A DNA stretch of 64,000 nt from the NCBI RefSeq assembly GCF_000758165.1, contig NZ_JNUP01000001.1, forward strand, positions 40,477-104,476, read 5' to 3'. This DNA is from Spirochaeta lutea. GTDB taxonomy: Bacteria; Spirochaetota; Spirochaetia; DSM-27196; Salinispiraceae. The notes below the pieces were generated by a model. The model made no database searches. It saw nothing but the letters and a program-made list of their open reading frames with translations, and was not told the origin of the DNA. The number at the start of each line of letters is the position of its first letter. Position 1 is the first letter of the stretch. Shown one piece after another: positions 24,951 through 34,322 of the stretch. The translations under genes were made by a program, and so were the position numbers.

Positions 24951-27245
24951 TTAAATATCACATTGGCCGGCCATACATGCCAATTCTTGAGCGGCGGTTG
25001 TTAAATCACGTTCCTCGTACCTATAAATCTTCGAGAAGTCGATATGGGGAAAATCTTTTGTCAAGCGCTGATATTCATCGGCCGTGATTTCAACGTAGGG
25101 CATTTGATCGTATTGCGCATCTACCGCAGGAAGAAAGGCCATACCGCCGATTTTGTCCTGATGATCCCAGATCCATTTGATGATATCAATAACCTCATCT
25201 GATTTATAGGTAATGGTAACCGAGGGATTATGCTCGGTGTAGTGAATTTTATTCTGCAGCCAGTAGTCGCATTGTTTCATAGCATCCCGAGTATTCCTGG
25301 TAATGGCGTGTTCAGGGCTTTTAACCGGGAAATGAGCGACCCAGGTATTAGCATTTTCCACGGTTTGCCCGTTTTCAGGATCCATCGGAACCCCCTCATC
25401 TTGAAGGACCTTGAAGATGGGGGTATGAGCTCCAACCCGGACGTTCCGGATATAATGCGGGGCCCAGCGGGCATGGAGGCCTGAGGAACTGTTCAGCAGC
25501 TGGCTGGAGTTTCCTGAGGGTTTAACAGCGGTTACTGCAACAGATTGGTTAATGCCAAGCTTTTGAGCATAAACACGGTTTGTCTCAACGGCTACATACC
25601 GGAGTCTGCTCTGAACATCCGGATCCTGGCATACAGGACTATCCAATTGTCCGTTTAGATCCACCCCGAGGAGGCGTTCTTCTTCACAGTTCTGCTTCCA
25701 TTGAGGACGCAGGCCTGGGAAGCTCGTAGCCATGGATTGAATGGTTCCAAGAATCGTTGCCACCTCTACCTTGTCTTTGAGTGACTCAAAGGTGTCATCC
25801 TGCCGGGCTATGGCACTGGTCAGATTACAGAATTGGAAGGGGCGGAGAATGATCTCGCCGCAGGGGTTTGTGCCGAATTCGGCATACGCCCGGCGTTCCG
25901 GTCTGTTCTCAACAGCGGCTCTCCGATTGAAGATACCGGGTTCTCCCCTACCCGAGGTGACCATATCCAATACAAACTTAGCGATTTCCTGCTGGGATAG
26001 CTCGCGGTTCGGCCACACCGCCGAGTTATTGGCGTTCCAGCGCTGAGCGTTCTTTTGCCAAAAGTCGCCGTCCTTGCAGTGTCTCATCTCTTGATCGTCA
26101 TAATCGAATAGGGAAATCATAGCTGTTCTGCGTACACCACCACTCACCGCAGCGCCGCCCACAGCACACATGATATCGTGGGCATCGAGGGAAGTCAGAA
26201 ACCCTCCCTGACGAGCCATTACGCGTTCTCTCGCGAAGTTCAGCATCTGACGCAGGGGTTCCGGTCCTGAGGCTCTACCGCCCTTAATTTTAAGCGGGGC
26301 TCCGGCGGGTCGTACCTCTGAAAAGTCGAAATCAACATCCTCACCGGCGAACCAGGTTTCAAGTCCGGTCCGTAAGGCATCCGACCAGCCCTCTGAGGTA
26401 TCCTGCACAACGTATGATCCGCGGTGTTTTCCCGTCTGTCGAAGGATTCTTGGCATGTTTTCTATGTAATGCCGTTCCACACTGTAACCAACTCCGCAAC
26501 CGTTCATACTTATGATGAGGGCCTCGACAAACGAATCAATGCTATCAACAGGAAGGTATGAACAATTGTAAATGGCGATATTGCTTCGGCGGGCCGGATC
26601 ACCTGCCATAGCCAGAAGCCTCATAGATGGCATTACCTTCATTTCAAGGATTGCCTTCTGAATCCGATCATAGTCCTTCTGAGATAGCTTGTTCTCAGAG
26701 ATTTCCTTCAGGTACCCCACGGCCCGATTCACGGTTTCTAACCATGTTTCTCTTCTACCGAGATCATAGTTGAACCTGGAGTATTTATCATAAAATTGGA
26801 ACTTTTGAATTTGCGTAGGGAAATACACGTCTGATTCATCAAAAGCAGTTTTCACTTCAGGAGGTACCGGGCGTACCTTCCGCATTTTTTCATGCTCTGC
26901 GCGGTATAAGATGTACGCCTTAGCAGCCTCGTATTCGCCTGCAGCTTGGAGAACCATCTCAACTATATCTTGGACCTGCTCAACTGTTGGCAGGTCAAAT
27001 TTAGCAGCGACGACGTTTACAACCTGATGGGTCAATTCTTCGGTTGAGGTCTGGCTCTGCTGCTTTATACTCAGAAAACAACGGTCAAGGGCATTTTTAA
27101 TTCGGCTTGGATCGAAGAGCTCTTTTCGGCCGTCCCGCTTTAACACCTGGCCGGGTAATCCCTTGCCTCCTGCAGCTGTATATACTGCTTCAGGCTGGTG
27201 CTGGAGATCGAGCTTTCCAACAGCTATCTTTTTCTCAGTCTTCAT
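24951..27245 (-). CDS. nrdJ: Adenosylcobalamin-dependent ribonucleotide reductase (class II)
   Basis: 764 residues, monomeric triphosphate-reductase type. It makes dNTPs without oxygen by a thiyl radical generated from adenosylcobalamin. An ATP-cone spans ~35-120 (KRDGRKELFDPSRIKNAL). Key cysteines are visible: IAIYNCSYLP (redox), TNPCGEIILRP (thiyl), FQFCNLTSAI (redox partner) and the C-terminal shuttle pair in ACMAGQCDI. AVKPSGNSSQLLNSSSGLH is the substrate-phosphate loop. GGGAGG precedes ATG 27245, and a perfect palindrome lies just upstream. The gene appears monocistronic. Cells using it need B12; no B12 genes are seen here. Confidence 0.95.
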   Translation of the reverse strand: MKTEKKIAVGKLDLQHQPEAVYTAAGGKGLPGQVLKRDGRKELFDPSRIKNALDRCFLSIKQQSQTSTEELTHQVVNVVAAKFDLPTVEQVQDIVEMVLQAAGEYEAAKAYILYRAEHEKMRKVRPVPPEVKTAFDESDVYFPTQIQKFQFYDKYSRFNYDLGRRETWLETVNRAVGYLKEISENKLSQKDYDRIQKAILEMKVMPSMRLLAMAGDPARRSNIAIYNCSYLPVDSIDSFVEALIISMNGCGVGYSVERHYIENMPRILRQTGKHRGSYVVQDTSEGWSDALRTGLETWFAGEDVDFDFSEVRPAGAPLKIKGGRASGPEPLRQMLNFARERVMARQGGFLTSLDAHDIMCAVGGAAVSGGVRRTAMISLFDYDDQEMRHCKDGDFWQKNAQRWNANNSAVWPNRELSQQEIAKFVLDMVTSGRGEPGIFNRRAAVENRPERRAYAEFGTNPCGEIILRPFQFCNLTSAIARQDDTFESLKDKVEVATILGTIQSMATSFPGLRPQWKQNCEEERLLGVDLNGQLDSPVCQDPDVQSRLRYVAVETNRVYAQKLGINQSVAVTAVKPSGNSSQLLNSSSGLHARWAPHYIRNVRVGAHTPIFKVLQDEGVPMDPENGQTVENANTWVAHFPVKSPEHAITRNTRDAMKQCDYWLQNKIHYTEHNPSVTITYKSDEVIDIIKWIWDHQDKIGGMAFLPAVDAQYDQMPYVEITADEYQRLTKDFPHIDFSKIYRYEERDLTTAAQELACMAGQCDI

Positions 27246-27258
27246 GAAACCTCCCTTG

Positions 27259-27278
27259 CACCACCATATATGGTGGTG
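27259..27278 (-). promoter_or_regulatory. Perfect 20-bp palindrome in the nrdJ leader (candidate NrdR-like operator)
   Basis: CACCACCATATATGGTGGTG is its own reverse complement. It lies immediately upstream of the nrdJ Shine-Dalgarno site, ~14-33 bases before the ATG. The AT-centred core resembles the NrdR box pattern (C-rich flank, ATATAT, G-rich flank). In RNA it could also form a hairpin next to the ribosome-binding site. I saw no second box at the ~31-bp spacing usual for NrdR, so the regulator is unproven. Confidence 0.5.
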
Positions 27279-27371
27279 TTAGGTGGAAGGTAACACAACC
27301 TACAGCGTAGTGCAAGGTTTTGACTCGCAAAATGCGATTTTTCCTCCACGGATTATTGTGAGGGTTAGTCG

Positions 27372-28805
27372 CTATTCTATCCTTCGTAACGCACGTTCAG
27401 CAGCACGCTGAATAGCCGGGTGTTGACCATCAGCCAGAAATCCATCTATTCGTTCTCTATGGCTCTCCCCTCCCTGATTGGACAAACCCCGAATGCCATA
27501 GATCTTAATCGTTATTTCACCATGATCCAACATCCGTTCGAACACGGGAACGGCCTCTGGATCAGTGCTTTCCGATAGGGCCTTGCAGATTGCGTCTAGA
27601 ATTCGTGAGTTCGGTTTTTCCCACTCCTCTTCGATGATCTTAAGGAGCAGGGTTTTACCGAAGCTGAACTTCTTTTCAGCAAGGTAGCTGTATAATTGCA
27701 CTCGAATTGCCTCCGGGGTGGTTCCCGATTCTGCATCTTCAAGGATTATACTCCATGCATAGTCACTGTCATAAGCAGTCAAGGTTTCATAGCCAGTCAG
27801 CCGCACAACTCGTTCCGGGTCACGTTGTGCTACAAACCCTACTGCTGGCTCCAACTCCGGTATCGGATTGTCACGTAGATTCCTGAGTATGCCTTGCCGA
27901 ATCCGCCAATAGGAATCCTTCAAACCGTCAGAAAAGATTGGAGAAATTTCTTCCCTGGGAAAATTTGATAAGGAACTCATCACTGAGGTACGGATTAGCA
28001 CCTCATCTGACTCTACCAATTCCTTCAATACCGGTAACGACTCCTTATCCGCCATCAGCCCTAAAGCCTCTATGGCAGACTGACGTAATAGGGTTTCCTC
28101 ACTAGCATCGGTGGCACTTTCTTCAAGAAAATCCCGGTCTTCCGGCACTGAGAGGGTACCCAATGAACGCAGAATCTGCGCTTTAATGGAGGTACTTTGG
28201 CGATCTTTCTCGTATAATTCTTTTAGGGTATCACTGTACGTTGGGTCTCCCTTTTCTCCGATTATGGGGATGACCGCAGCTATAAGGTTATTATTCGAGC
28301 CCTGGAGGATCTCGGTAATAACATCCCATAGATCTTTCGTGAGAGGACGCTCATCATTTTTAATGAAGGAAAGGTATCTGATAACGAGATTATCACTCAC
28401 ATCCTGGTAAAATAGTAATTCCCGCTGTACCTCCGGGTACAATCTAAAATCTTCCACTTCAATGAAGAAATCTATGATCTTTTCTCGAACGCTGGACCGC
28501 GAATCTTCGAAAATGTCTGCAATTTCATCATAGAGATCAACAATTTCTTCAGATTGAATTTCATCTATGGTAGCAATTACCTCGGAATCAATCCCAAAGC
28601 GGAGGGTCTGACGCCAAATCTCCTCCTGTTTTTCGCGAGCCTCGGTAATACTACGTTCGGTCTGATCCTGGGATTCCCCAGCAGCCCCGTCATCTGTTTG
28701 TGGAAACCCCGGCGCCCGTGCCAGGAGAACAAACACAACCGTAATCAGGGGAATGAGGGATCTTTTTATGCTGTCATTGGGGTGGCAATCGTTTCTTGAA
28801 AGCAA
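27372..28805 (-). CDS. Exported HEAT-repeat protein
   Basis: 477 residues from a TTG at 28805 with GGAGG 8 bases upstream; it overlaps the murJ end by 32 bases. A hydrophobic segment at ~15-30 (LIPLITVVFVLLARAPGF) is a likely signal peptide. The mature part is a run of HEAT-type helical pairs, e.g. LRQSAIEALGLMADKESLPVLKELV and IKIYGIRGLSNQGG. Such solenoids are protein-binding scaffolds. It is the last gene of the dut-lptFG-tgt-murJ run; a periplasmic or envelope role is inferred. Confidence 0.8.
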   Translation of the reverse strand: MLSRNDCHPNDSIKRSLIPLITVVFVLLARAPGFPQTDDGAAGESQDQTERSITEAREKQEEIWRQTLRFGIDSEVIATIDEIQSEEIVDLYDEIADIFEDSRSSVREKIIDFFIEVEDFRLYPEVQRELLFYQDVSDNLVIRYLSFIKNDERPLTKDLWDVITEILQGSNNNLIAAVIPIIGEKGDPTYSDTLKELYEKDRQSTSIKAQILRSLGTLSVPEDRDFLEESATDASEETLLRQSAIEALGLMADKESLPVLKELVESDEVLIRTSVMSSLSNFPREEISPIFSDGLKDSYWRIRQGILRNLRDNPIPELEPAVGFVAQRDPERVVRLTGYETLTAYDSDYAWSIILEDAESGTTPEAIRVQLYSYLAEKKFSFGKTLLLKIIEEEWEKPNSRILDAICKALSESTDPEAVPVFERMLDHGEITIKIYGIRGLSNQGGESHRERIDGFLADGQHPAIQRAAERALRRIE

Positions 28806-30351
28806 GATTCACTACCTCCACTTTTAGAATAATATAGGATACAACGATGATGAGTACACTACCTATACCGATAACAAGAATTCTGAGCCAATTCAATCCG
28901 GTGCTGCCCAGGGCCCACCAATCTGCAGGAAACACTAGCCCGTTGAGTACGACAATATACCCAGCCATTAGGAGGGTAGAAACACAGGTCTTCCAAAAGG
29001 TGGGTAGAAACCCTCTGAGATTCAATCCGCCAAGATCCTTGCGGGCGCGGATGAAGAGAAACCAGAGGCCAACCCCTGCAGCAATGCTATTCGCCAAGGC
29101 TAGTCCGGCAACCCGGAGGACCGTCTCCTTCAGCCAGAGCGAAAGCCCTACATCCAGTACTAGGATTAGTAATGCATTGTAGATCGGTGTTTTAAAGTCT
29201 TTTCTCGAATAAAAGAACCGTTGAAATAGGTTCCCGCTGGCAGAAAAAAACAATCCGATGCTTAGGTATAATAACACCTCGGCGGCCATGGCTGTATGGT
29301 GGGGCATAAAGGCTCCGCGCTGTAAGGCGGGTCCAATTATTTCCTTCCCGAGAAGCATAAGGAGAACCGCAGAGGGTACAAGGAGGGCGAATAACGCCCG
29401 GAGACCGAAGGTAAGGGTCTGCCGGATCCCCTGGGTCTCACCCAGGGCAGTCTGCCGACTCATCCGAGGATAGAGAACCGTTATGACACTGGCTGAGAAA
29501 ATCCCAAAGGGTAATTGCCAAAAGACCAGGGCATTGCTAAGGGCTGTACCGCTTCCCGGCTCGAGGCCGCTGGCGAAACGAACAGCGATCTGTTGGTTCA
29601 CGGTGAAGACCGCAGAGGATAACACGACAGGCCCCCAGAACCGGAGGATCTTCCTGAATTCCGGATTAGAAAAATTCCAATCTGGTTTAATGGAGAATCC
29701 GTAGGACCGAAACGTTGGAAGCTGGACCAGTATCTGGGCAAACCCGCCGGTGAGCACCCCCACCGCCATCGAAAAAATCCCCAGCGATTCATGGAGGAAT
29801 ATGATCGAGCCGATTACGGTAACTGAAAACAATACGGGGGTGATGGCAGGGACAAGGAAGTGGTTACAGCTATTGAGGGTTCCCATGAGCACCGAGGCGA
29901 TGGAGATCAACAGGATATATGAAATCAGCCAGCGGAAGAGGTCTACAGCCAGGGCCTGATCGCCTGGGTCGGGGAAATTGAAGATAATCGCAGATACCTG
30001 GGGGGCGAAGATAATCGTTAGAAACAAGAAGGGAACAAGAATTGCCAACTGAAAGGCAAGGAGGTTTCCGACTATCCTCCGGGCCTTTGAACCGTCCGGG
30101 GCGGTAACCATCGATTCGGTGAGTACGGGAATAAAAGCCGACGATAGGGCGCCTTCGGCCAGGAGCTTCCGCAGATTATTGGGTACGGTGAATACAAGAT
30201 TCAGGATATCAGCCTTCCCGTCCCCGCCAAAAAACATGCTTACCAGGGCAATTCTGATAAATCCAAGGAGACGGCTGAGCAGGGTTGAAACCATCACGAT
30301 AAACGTGGAGCGGGAGGTTGACTGAAGGGATGTTTTTGCGGTGTCGCTCAT
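28774..30351 (-). CDS. murJ: Lipid II flippase MurJ
   Basis: 525 residues with ~14 membrane helices, MOP superfamily. The N-terminus (STFIVMVSTLLSRLLGFIRIALVSMFFGG) and ADILNLVFTVPNNLRKLLAEGALSSAFIPVL are the classic MurJ opening, including the conserved Arg residues of the cavity. NQQIAVRFASGLEPGSGTALSNA is the TM7-TM8 region. It flips the peptidoglycan precursor lipid II across the inner membrane. Its ATG overlaps the tgt stop by 4 bases (ATGA). Confidence 0.96.
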   Translation of the reverse strand: MSDTAKTSLQSTSRSTFIVMVSTLLSRLLGFIRIALVSMFFGGDGKADILNLVFTVPNNLRKLLAEGALSSAFIPVLTESMVTAPDGSKARRIVGNLLAFQLAILVPFLFLTIIFAPQVSAIIFNFPDPGDQALAVDLFRWLISYILLISIASVLMGTLNSCNHFLVPAITPVLFSVTVIGSIIFLHESLGIFSMAVGVLTGGFAQILVQLPTFRSYGFSIKPDWNFSNPEFRKILRFWGPVVLSSAVFTVNQQIAVRFASGLEPGSGTALSNALVFWQLPFGIFSASVITVLYPRMSRQTALGETQGIRQTLTFGLRALFALLVPSAVLLMLLGKEIIGPALQRGAFMPHHTAMAAEVLLYLSIGLFFSASGNLFQRFFYSRKDFKTPIYNALLILVLDVGLSLWLKETVLRVAGLALANSIAAGVGLWFLFIRARKDLGGLNLRGFLPTFWKTCVSTLLMAGYIVVLNGLVFPADWWALGSTGLNWLRILVIGIGSVLIIVVSYIILKVEVVNLAFKKRLPPQ

Positions 30352-31481
30352 ATCGTATTCCCCATCCCTCTTCCATAGCGCTCGAGGAATGTATTTTTGT
30401 ATTCTAGAAACCGGTTCTCTTCAATAGCGGTTCGAATCTCCGTCATGAAGGTATGAAGAAACCAGAGGTTGTGTCTGGTTGCTAACATGGGACCCAACAT
30501 CTCCCCCGCCTTGAAGAGGTGCCGGAGATATGCCCGGGAGTACATGGATATGGGGCTATCCAAATCTATAGGCTGGGTATCCCGGCGGTACCGTTCATTT
30601 TTAATATTAATCCTGCCATCCCTGCTAAAAAAGTAGCCGTTTCTGGCGACCCGGGTGGGGAATACACAGTCAAACATATCAATTCCCGCTTCCACTGCGG
30701 AGAGAATGTAGTCAGGGGTGCCGATTCCCATAACATACTTCGGTTTACCTGTAGGAAGCAGCGGAGCTGTGTAGTGTAGAAAATGCTCAAACACCTCAGG
30801 CGGTTCTCCTACGGACAGTCCTCCGATGGCATACCCGGGAAAATCAAGCTCTGAAAGTTCCTGGGCGGATTGCGCCCTGAGATCCTCAAAAAAGTTCCCC
30901 TGGACGATACCGAAGGCAGCGCCCCGGTAGTCCCCGAGGCTCTGCTGCCAGGCATCCTTGGCGCGTTTTGCCCAGCGGGTGGTAGTGGTCAATGCTTTAT
31001 GAGCACTCTTCTTGTCGATCCCGTGTTCGGTGCAGACATCAAGAACCATCTGAATATCGGAGCCTAATACTCTCTGAATCTCTACGACTGACTCAGGGGT
31101 AAGCATATGCTTAGAACCGTCAATATGGCTGCGAAATTGTACGCCTTCATCGGTGATTTTACGAAAGGGTGAAAGAGAAAATACCTGGAATCCACCAGAA
31201 TCTGTGAGGATATTTCGGTTCCAGGTGGAAAACTCATGGAGCCCGCCGAAGTCTGCAATAACTTCTGTTCCCGGTCGCAGATAAAGGTGGTAGGTGTTCC
31301 CTAAAATGATCTCGAAGCCAATATCTTCAACCATCTGATGACTTAAGGCCTTAACAGTTCCCTGGGTTCCTACGGGCATAAACACCGGTGTCTGCACCCG
31401 GCCGTGGGGCAGCTGTATTTCTCCCCGTCTGGCCTGACAAAACTCATCCCTGTGTTTCAGGGTAAATATGGGTTGATTCAC
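30348..31481 (-). CDS. tgt: tRNA-guanine transglycosylase lacking the zinc-site cysteines
   Basis: 377 residues, GTG start at 31481. Tgt exchanges G34 of GUN anticodons for preQ1 on the way to queuosine. Catalytic motifs are intact: LTDSGGFQVFSL (Asp), IGGLSVGEPPEVF, and MFDCVFPTRVARNG (nucleophile Asp). The C-terminal part is odd. Where bacterial enzymes have DPxCxCYTCxNYSRAYLxHL, this one reads DLDSPISMYSRAYLRHL. All three zinc-binding Cys are missing with a 3-residue deletion, though the later His (TRHNLWFL) remains. The enzyme may be zinc-free or altered in dimerisation. Confidence 0.93.
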   Translation of the reverse strand: MNQPIFTLKHRDEFCQARRGEIQLPHGRVQTPVFMPVGTQGTVKALSHQMVEDIGFEIILGNTYHLYLRPGTEVIADFGGLHEFSTWNRNILTDSGGFQVFSLSPFRKITDEGVQFRSHIDGSKHMLTPESVVEIQRVLGSDIQMVLDVCTEHGIDKKSAHKALTTTTRWAKRAKDAWQQSLGDYRGAAFGIVQGNFFEDLRAQSAQELSELDFPGYAIGGLSVGEPPEVFEHFLHYTAPLLPTGKPKYVMGIGTPDYILSAVEAGIDMFDCVFPTRVARNGYFFSRDGRINIKNERYRRDTQPIDLDSPISMYSRAYLRHLFKAGEMLGPMLATRHNLWFLHTFMTEIRTAIEENRFLEYKNTFLERYGRGMGNTI

Positions 31482-31500
31482 AATACTATCCTAAGGTTTA

Positions 31501-32592
31501 TTACGTTTTTGCACGAGCCAGCAGGGTGATTCCAATGAGCAAAAAAAGGAATACTCCTATCCAAGCCCCTACCCAAGGGGGAATGAGACCCGTCTCAGCC
31601 AAAAGCCCGCCGACCATTTGAATGACATAATATACAACAGAGACTCCCAAGGACACAAGCAAGCTTAGGAGGAGGATATTCTTCTTAAAGTTCCCGCCTA
31701 TGGCTGAACTAATAACCATGACAATCAACGGAGTGAGGGCAAAGGCATAGCGCTCATAGTACTGGGTTAACTCTTTGCGGGGTGGCAAGCCGGAGCTCTC
31801 TAACACGGAGATCCATTCTCGTGCTTCCGAAATGGTCATATCCTCAATGGAATCCCTGAGCCGCTGGAAATCCTCGGGAGGCTTGGTGAGCAGTTCACTG
31901 GAATACTGGGTATGAAAAATAGAATCACCCTCTAACTCTCCATGAATATTCACATTGTAGATCCATGCATTCTCAAACACCCAGGCTCCCTGGGAATCGT
32001 CCCAGCGTGCAAGGCTACTGATAATCCGCTGAACCGGGTTTCCCCGATCATCCCGAACGAGCACGCTAACCTCGGACAGGCTCTTCTCGGAGTGGTTATA
32101 GTATGCAGCCTGGTACACAACCCGACCGGCATCACTTAGGCGGGTTACATTCGCCGAATTCAAGCTGGCCGAACGTCGTAGTAGCACGGCACTGAGCTCA
32201 TTTTTCTGTTCAAGGGTTTGTATTACTACTCCCTCTTCAAAATAGAAGCTACCCACACTCAGCAACCCTCCAAGAATGATGAGAGGAAGGACAAACCGGA
32301 TATGGGGGATCCCGGCGGCGAAGACCGCTATAAGTTCATTATTAGAATAGATGATCCCCAGGGAAAACGATACGGAGAATAAGAGCGCGATGGGCAGGCT
32401 GAGTTGCAGGCTCTTTGGAAGGAATAGTAACTGCACCTCCATGATCCTTGAAAAGGGAACCTCCAGGGTCAGGTAGCGGTTCAGATTAGAGAAGAGATCG
32501 CCCAATTCGATTATGAGTACGAAAAACAACAGAGAGACCAGAAATATCTGTAAAAAATGGAAAAGAATAAAGCGCGAAAGGGTTCGGAGCAT
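31501..32592 (-). CDS. LptF/LptG family permease (second of pair)
   Basis: 363 residues. Three N-terminal membrane helices, a large periplasmic beta domain (~130-270, containing VVYQAAYYNHSEKSLSEVSVLV and WVFENAWIYN) and three C-terminal helices match the YjgP/YjgQ family. In Gram-negatives LptF and LptG with ATPase LptB pull lipopolysaccharide from the inner membrane. It starts 3 bases after the upstream permease ends. Some spirochaetes lack classic LPS, so the exported glycolipid is unknown. No lptB is nearby. Confidence 0.88.
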   Translation of the reverse strand: MLRTLSRFILFHFLQIFLVSLLFFVLIIELGDLFSNLNRYLTLEVPFSRIMEVQLLFLPKSLQLSLPIALLFSVSFSLGIIYSNNELIAVFAAGIPHIRFVLPLIILGGLLSVGSFYFEEGVVIQTLEQKNELSAVLLRRSASLNSANVTRLSDAGRVVYQAAYYNHSEKSLSEVSVLVRDDRGNPVQRIISSLARWDDSQGAWVFENAWIYNVNIHGELEGDSIFHTQYSSELLTKPPEDFQRLRDSIEDMTISEAREWISVLESSGLPPRKELTQYYERYAFALTPLIVMVISSAIGGNFKKNILLLSLLVSLGVSVVYYVIQMVGGLLAETGLIPPWVGAWIGVFLFLLIGITLLARAKT

Positions 32593-32595
32593 GGA

Positions 32596-33861
32596 TTACC
32601 TCCTGGTTTTCACGGTGTAGAGGATGACACCTGCCAAAACCATCATCACATTCGGAAACAACATAGCTACCATTGGCGGAATTCTGAGGTTCTGCACCCC
32701 CAGGGCCTCGCCGCCTAAGAGAAGCGCCCAATAGACCACCGCAAAGAGCACACCAATACCGAAGCCTACAGCCCGCCCGTTATGCCTGGCTATGAGGCCT
32801 ACGGGAAAACCGAGGATGATGAAGGTAAAACACGCGAAGGGGATGGAGAACTTTTTCCAAAATTCGATTTTATACAGTTGGAGGGTCCGGTCGACCCGTG
32901 GCTGGTTCCGAAGATCATCGATCTGGGTAATCAGCCCCTGCAATTGAGGGCCATCACCACCGCTGTGGTAGGCACTGATTAACCGGCTAAGGGCCAGGGC
33001 TATCTCTCGATCGGCCCTCAACCAGCGATCTTGCAACACCCCTTCCCTGGCTAGTATTAAATCGTAAACATCTAGACTGCTCATTTCCCGGGCGCTGGGG
33101 TTTCGGATACTGCTGGTTAACTGGTTGAGCAGGATGGAATACACCATGGTATCCGAGGTGGTGAGGGTGTAATCCCTGGGATTCTCAATATCAGCCTCAT
33201 GAATTGTTACCCCCCCCAGGGAGAGGGAGATAACCCCGTCCTGTTTTGCATTCCTAATAATCTGAGCGGTTTCGGCGGAGATGATTCTGTTCGTCTGTTC
33301 CTCCCCCTGATCTAAAATCACTACCTGATAAACAATTCCGGACCTCACATCCCCGGTGATAATCGTTGATTCATCGTACCGTTGAATAGAATTGGGCTGG
33401 AGCACCAACTCAGAGTTGCTAAATAGAAGTTCCTGGTACAGTTGGGTATACCGCAGGGTGCCGAGGGGAAGGAAGTAATCATTTGTTACGAAAGAGATCC
33501 CGGAAAAGAGAAGCCCCACCGCCATGAGCGGTATAAATATCCTGGGAAGACTGATGCCGGATGCTTGCAGGGCAAGGATTTCATTATCCGAGGCCAATTT
33601 CCCGGTGGTCATGAGCACGGCAAGCAGGGTACCGAAGGGAAAGGAGAGTGCAACAATGGCAGGCATGGCGAATACTATGAGTCGCAGGGTATCAATTATA
33701 GAAACATTTTCCGAGAGCCTATCCCTGGCAATGACTAGGATTTGGTTTACAAAAAAAATGACAATGAAAAACAGAAAGGCTACGGTAAACGAAAAAAGGA
33801 ACTCTTTAATGGTGTACCGAACCAGAACCGAACTCCAGGAGCGTCTATTTTCTGATTGCAT
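32596..33861 (-). CDS. LptF/LptG family permease (first of pair)
   Basis: About 421 residues from ATG 33861, which overlaps the end of dut by 17 bases; the longer in-frame start at 33969 would run deep into dut. Same architecture as its neighbour: N-terminal helices ([22 protein letters not shown]), [31 protein letters not shown] (the typical LptFG motif, in two parts), a periplasmic beta domain, then [24 protein letters not shown] (shared LptFG C-terminal motif, in part). Two adjacent copies imply a heterodimeric exporter. Confidence 0.88.
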   Translation of the reverse strand: MQSENRRSWSSVLVRYTIKEFLFSFTVAFLFFIVIFFVNQILVIARDRLSENVSIIDTLRLIVFAMPAIVALSFPFGTLLAVLMTTGKLASDNEILALQASGISLPRIFIPLMAVGLLFSGISFVTNDYFLPLGTLRYTQLYQELLFSNSELVLQPNSIQRYDESTIITGDVRSGIVYQVVILDQGEEQTNRIISAETAQIIRNAKQDGVISLSLGGVTIHEADIENPRDYTLTTSDTMVYSILLNQLTSSIRNPSAREMSSLDVYDLILAREGVLQDRWLRADREIALALSRLISAYHSGGDGPQLQGLITQIDDLRNQPRVDRTLQLYKIEFWKKFSIPFACFTFIILGFPVGLIARHNGRAVGFGIGVLFAVVYWALLLGGEALGVQNLRIPPMVAMLFPNVMMVLAGVILYTVKTRR

Positions 33862-34303
33862 CTTCGGTTGAACCAAATCCACCGGAGCCCCTTTCGGTTT
33901 CCTCGAGTCCCTCCAGGGAACTGTACTGGAGGGTTGCCTGAACCACGGGAGCAAACACGAGTTGCGCAATTCTCATACCTGGTTCAACGGTATAATCGGA
34001 ATCCCCAAGATTGATCATGATAACCTTTATCTCGCCTCGATAATCTGCATCAATCGTACCGGGGCTATTCACGCAGGTAATCCCGTGTTTTATGGCGAGC
34101 CCCGATCGCGGCCGGACCTGAGCCTCGTAGCCATCCGGAACAGCCAAGAACAACCCGGTAGGAATTAATCCTCGTTGCCCCGGTTTCAATACAATCCCCT
34201 GATCCAGGACAGCGATCAGATCCATACCCGAAGAATGGCTTGTTGCATAAAAAGGCTCAGCTTCTGGGAGAAACCGAGCCCTTATAGAAATTCGCGGATG
34301 CAT
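33845..34303 (-). CDS. dut: dUTP diphosphatase
   Basis: 152 residues from [13 protein letters not shown], which starts after the pnp stop; an in-frame ATG at 34366 would overlap pnp. Trimeric dUTPase hydrolyses dUTP to dUMP and keeps uracil out of DNA. All five motifs are visible: SSGMDLIA (1), [12 protein letters not shown] (2), [17 protein letters not shown] (3), RIAQLVFAP (4) and RGSGGFGST (5, the nucleotide-capping Gly-rich tail). Its TAG stop overlaps the following permease start. Confidence 0.96.
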   Translation of the reverse strand: MHPRISIRARFLPEAEPFYATSHSSGMDLIAVLDQGIVLKPGQRGLIPTGLFLAVPDGYEAQVRPRSGLAIKHGITCVNSPGTIDADYRGEIKVIMINLGDSDYTVEPGMRIAQLVFAPVVQATLQYSSLEGLEETERGSGGFGSTEDAIRK

Positions 34304-34322
34304 ACGTGATAAACCTCGCAGG

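Noticed and set aside
27246..27371. Cobalamin riboswitch upstream of B12-dependent nrdJ
   Set aside because: The gap is only ~126 bases and no B12-box-like sequence was seen; the palindrome is the only clear element.
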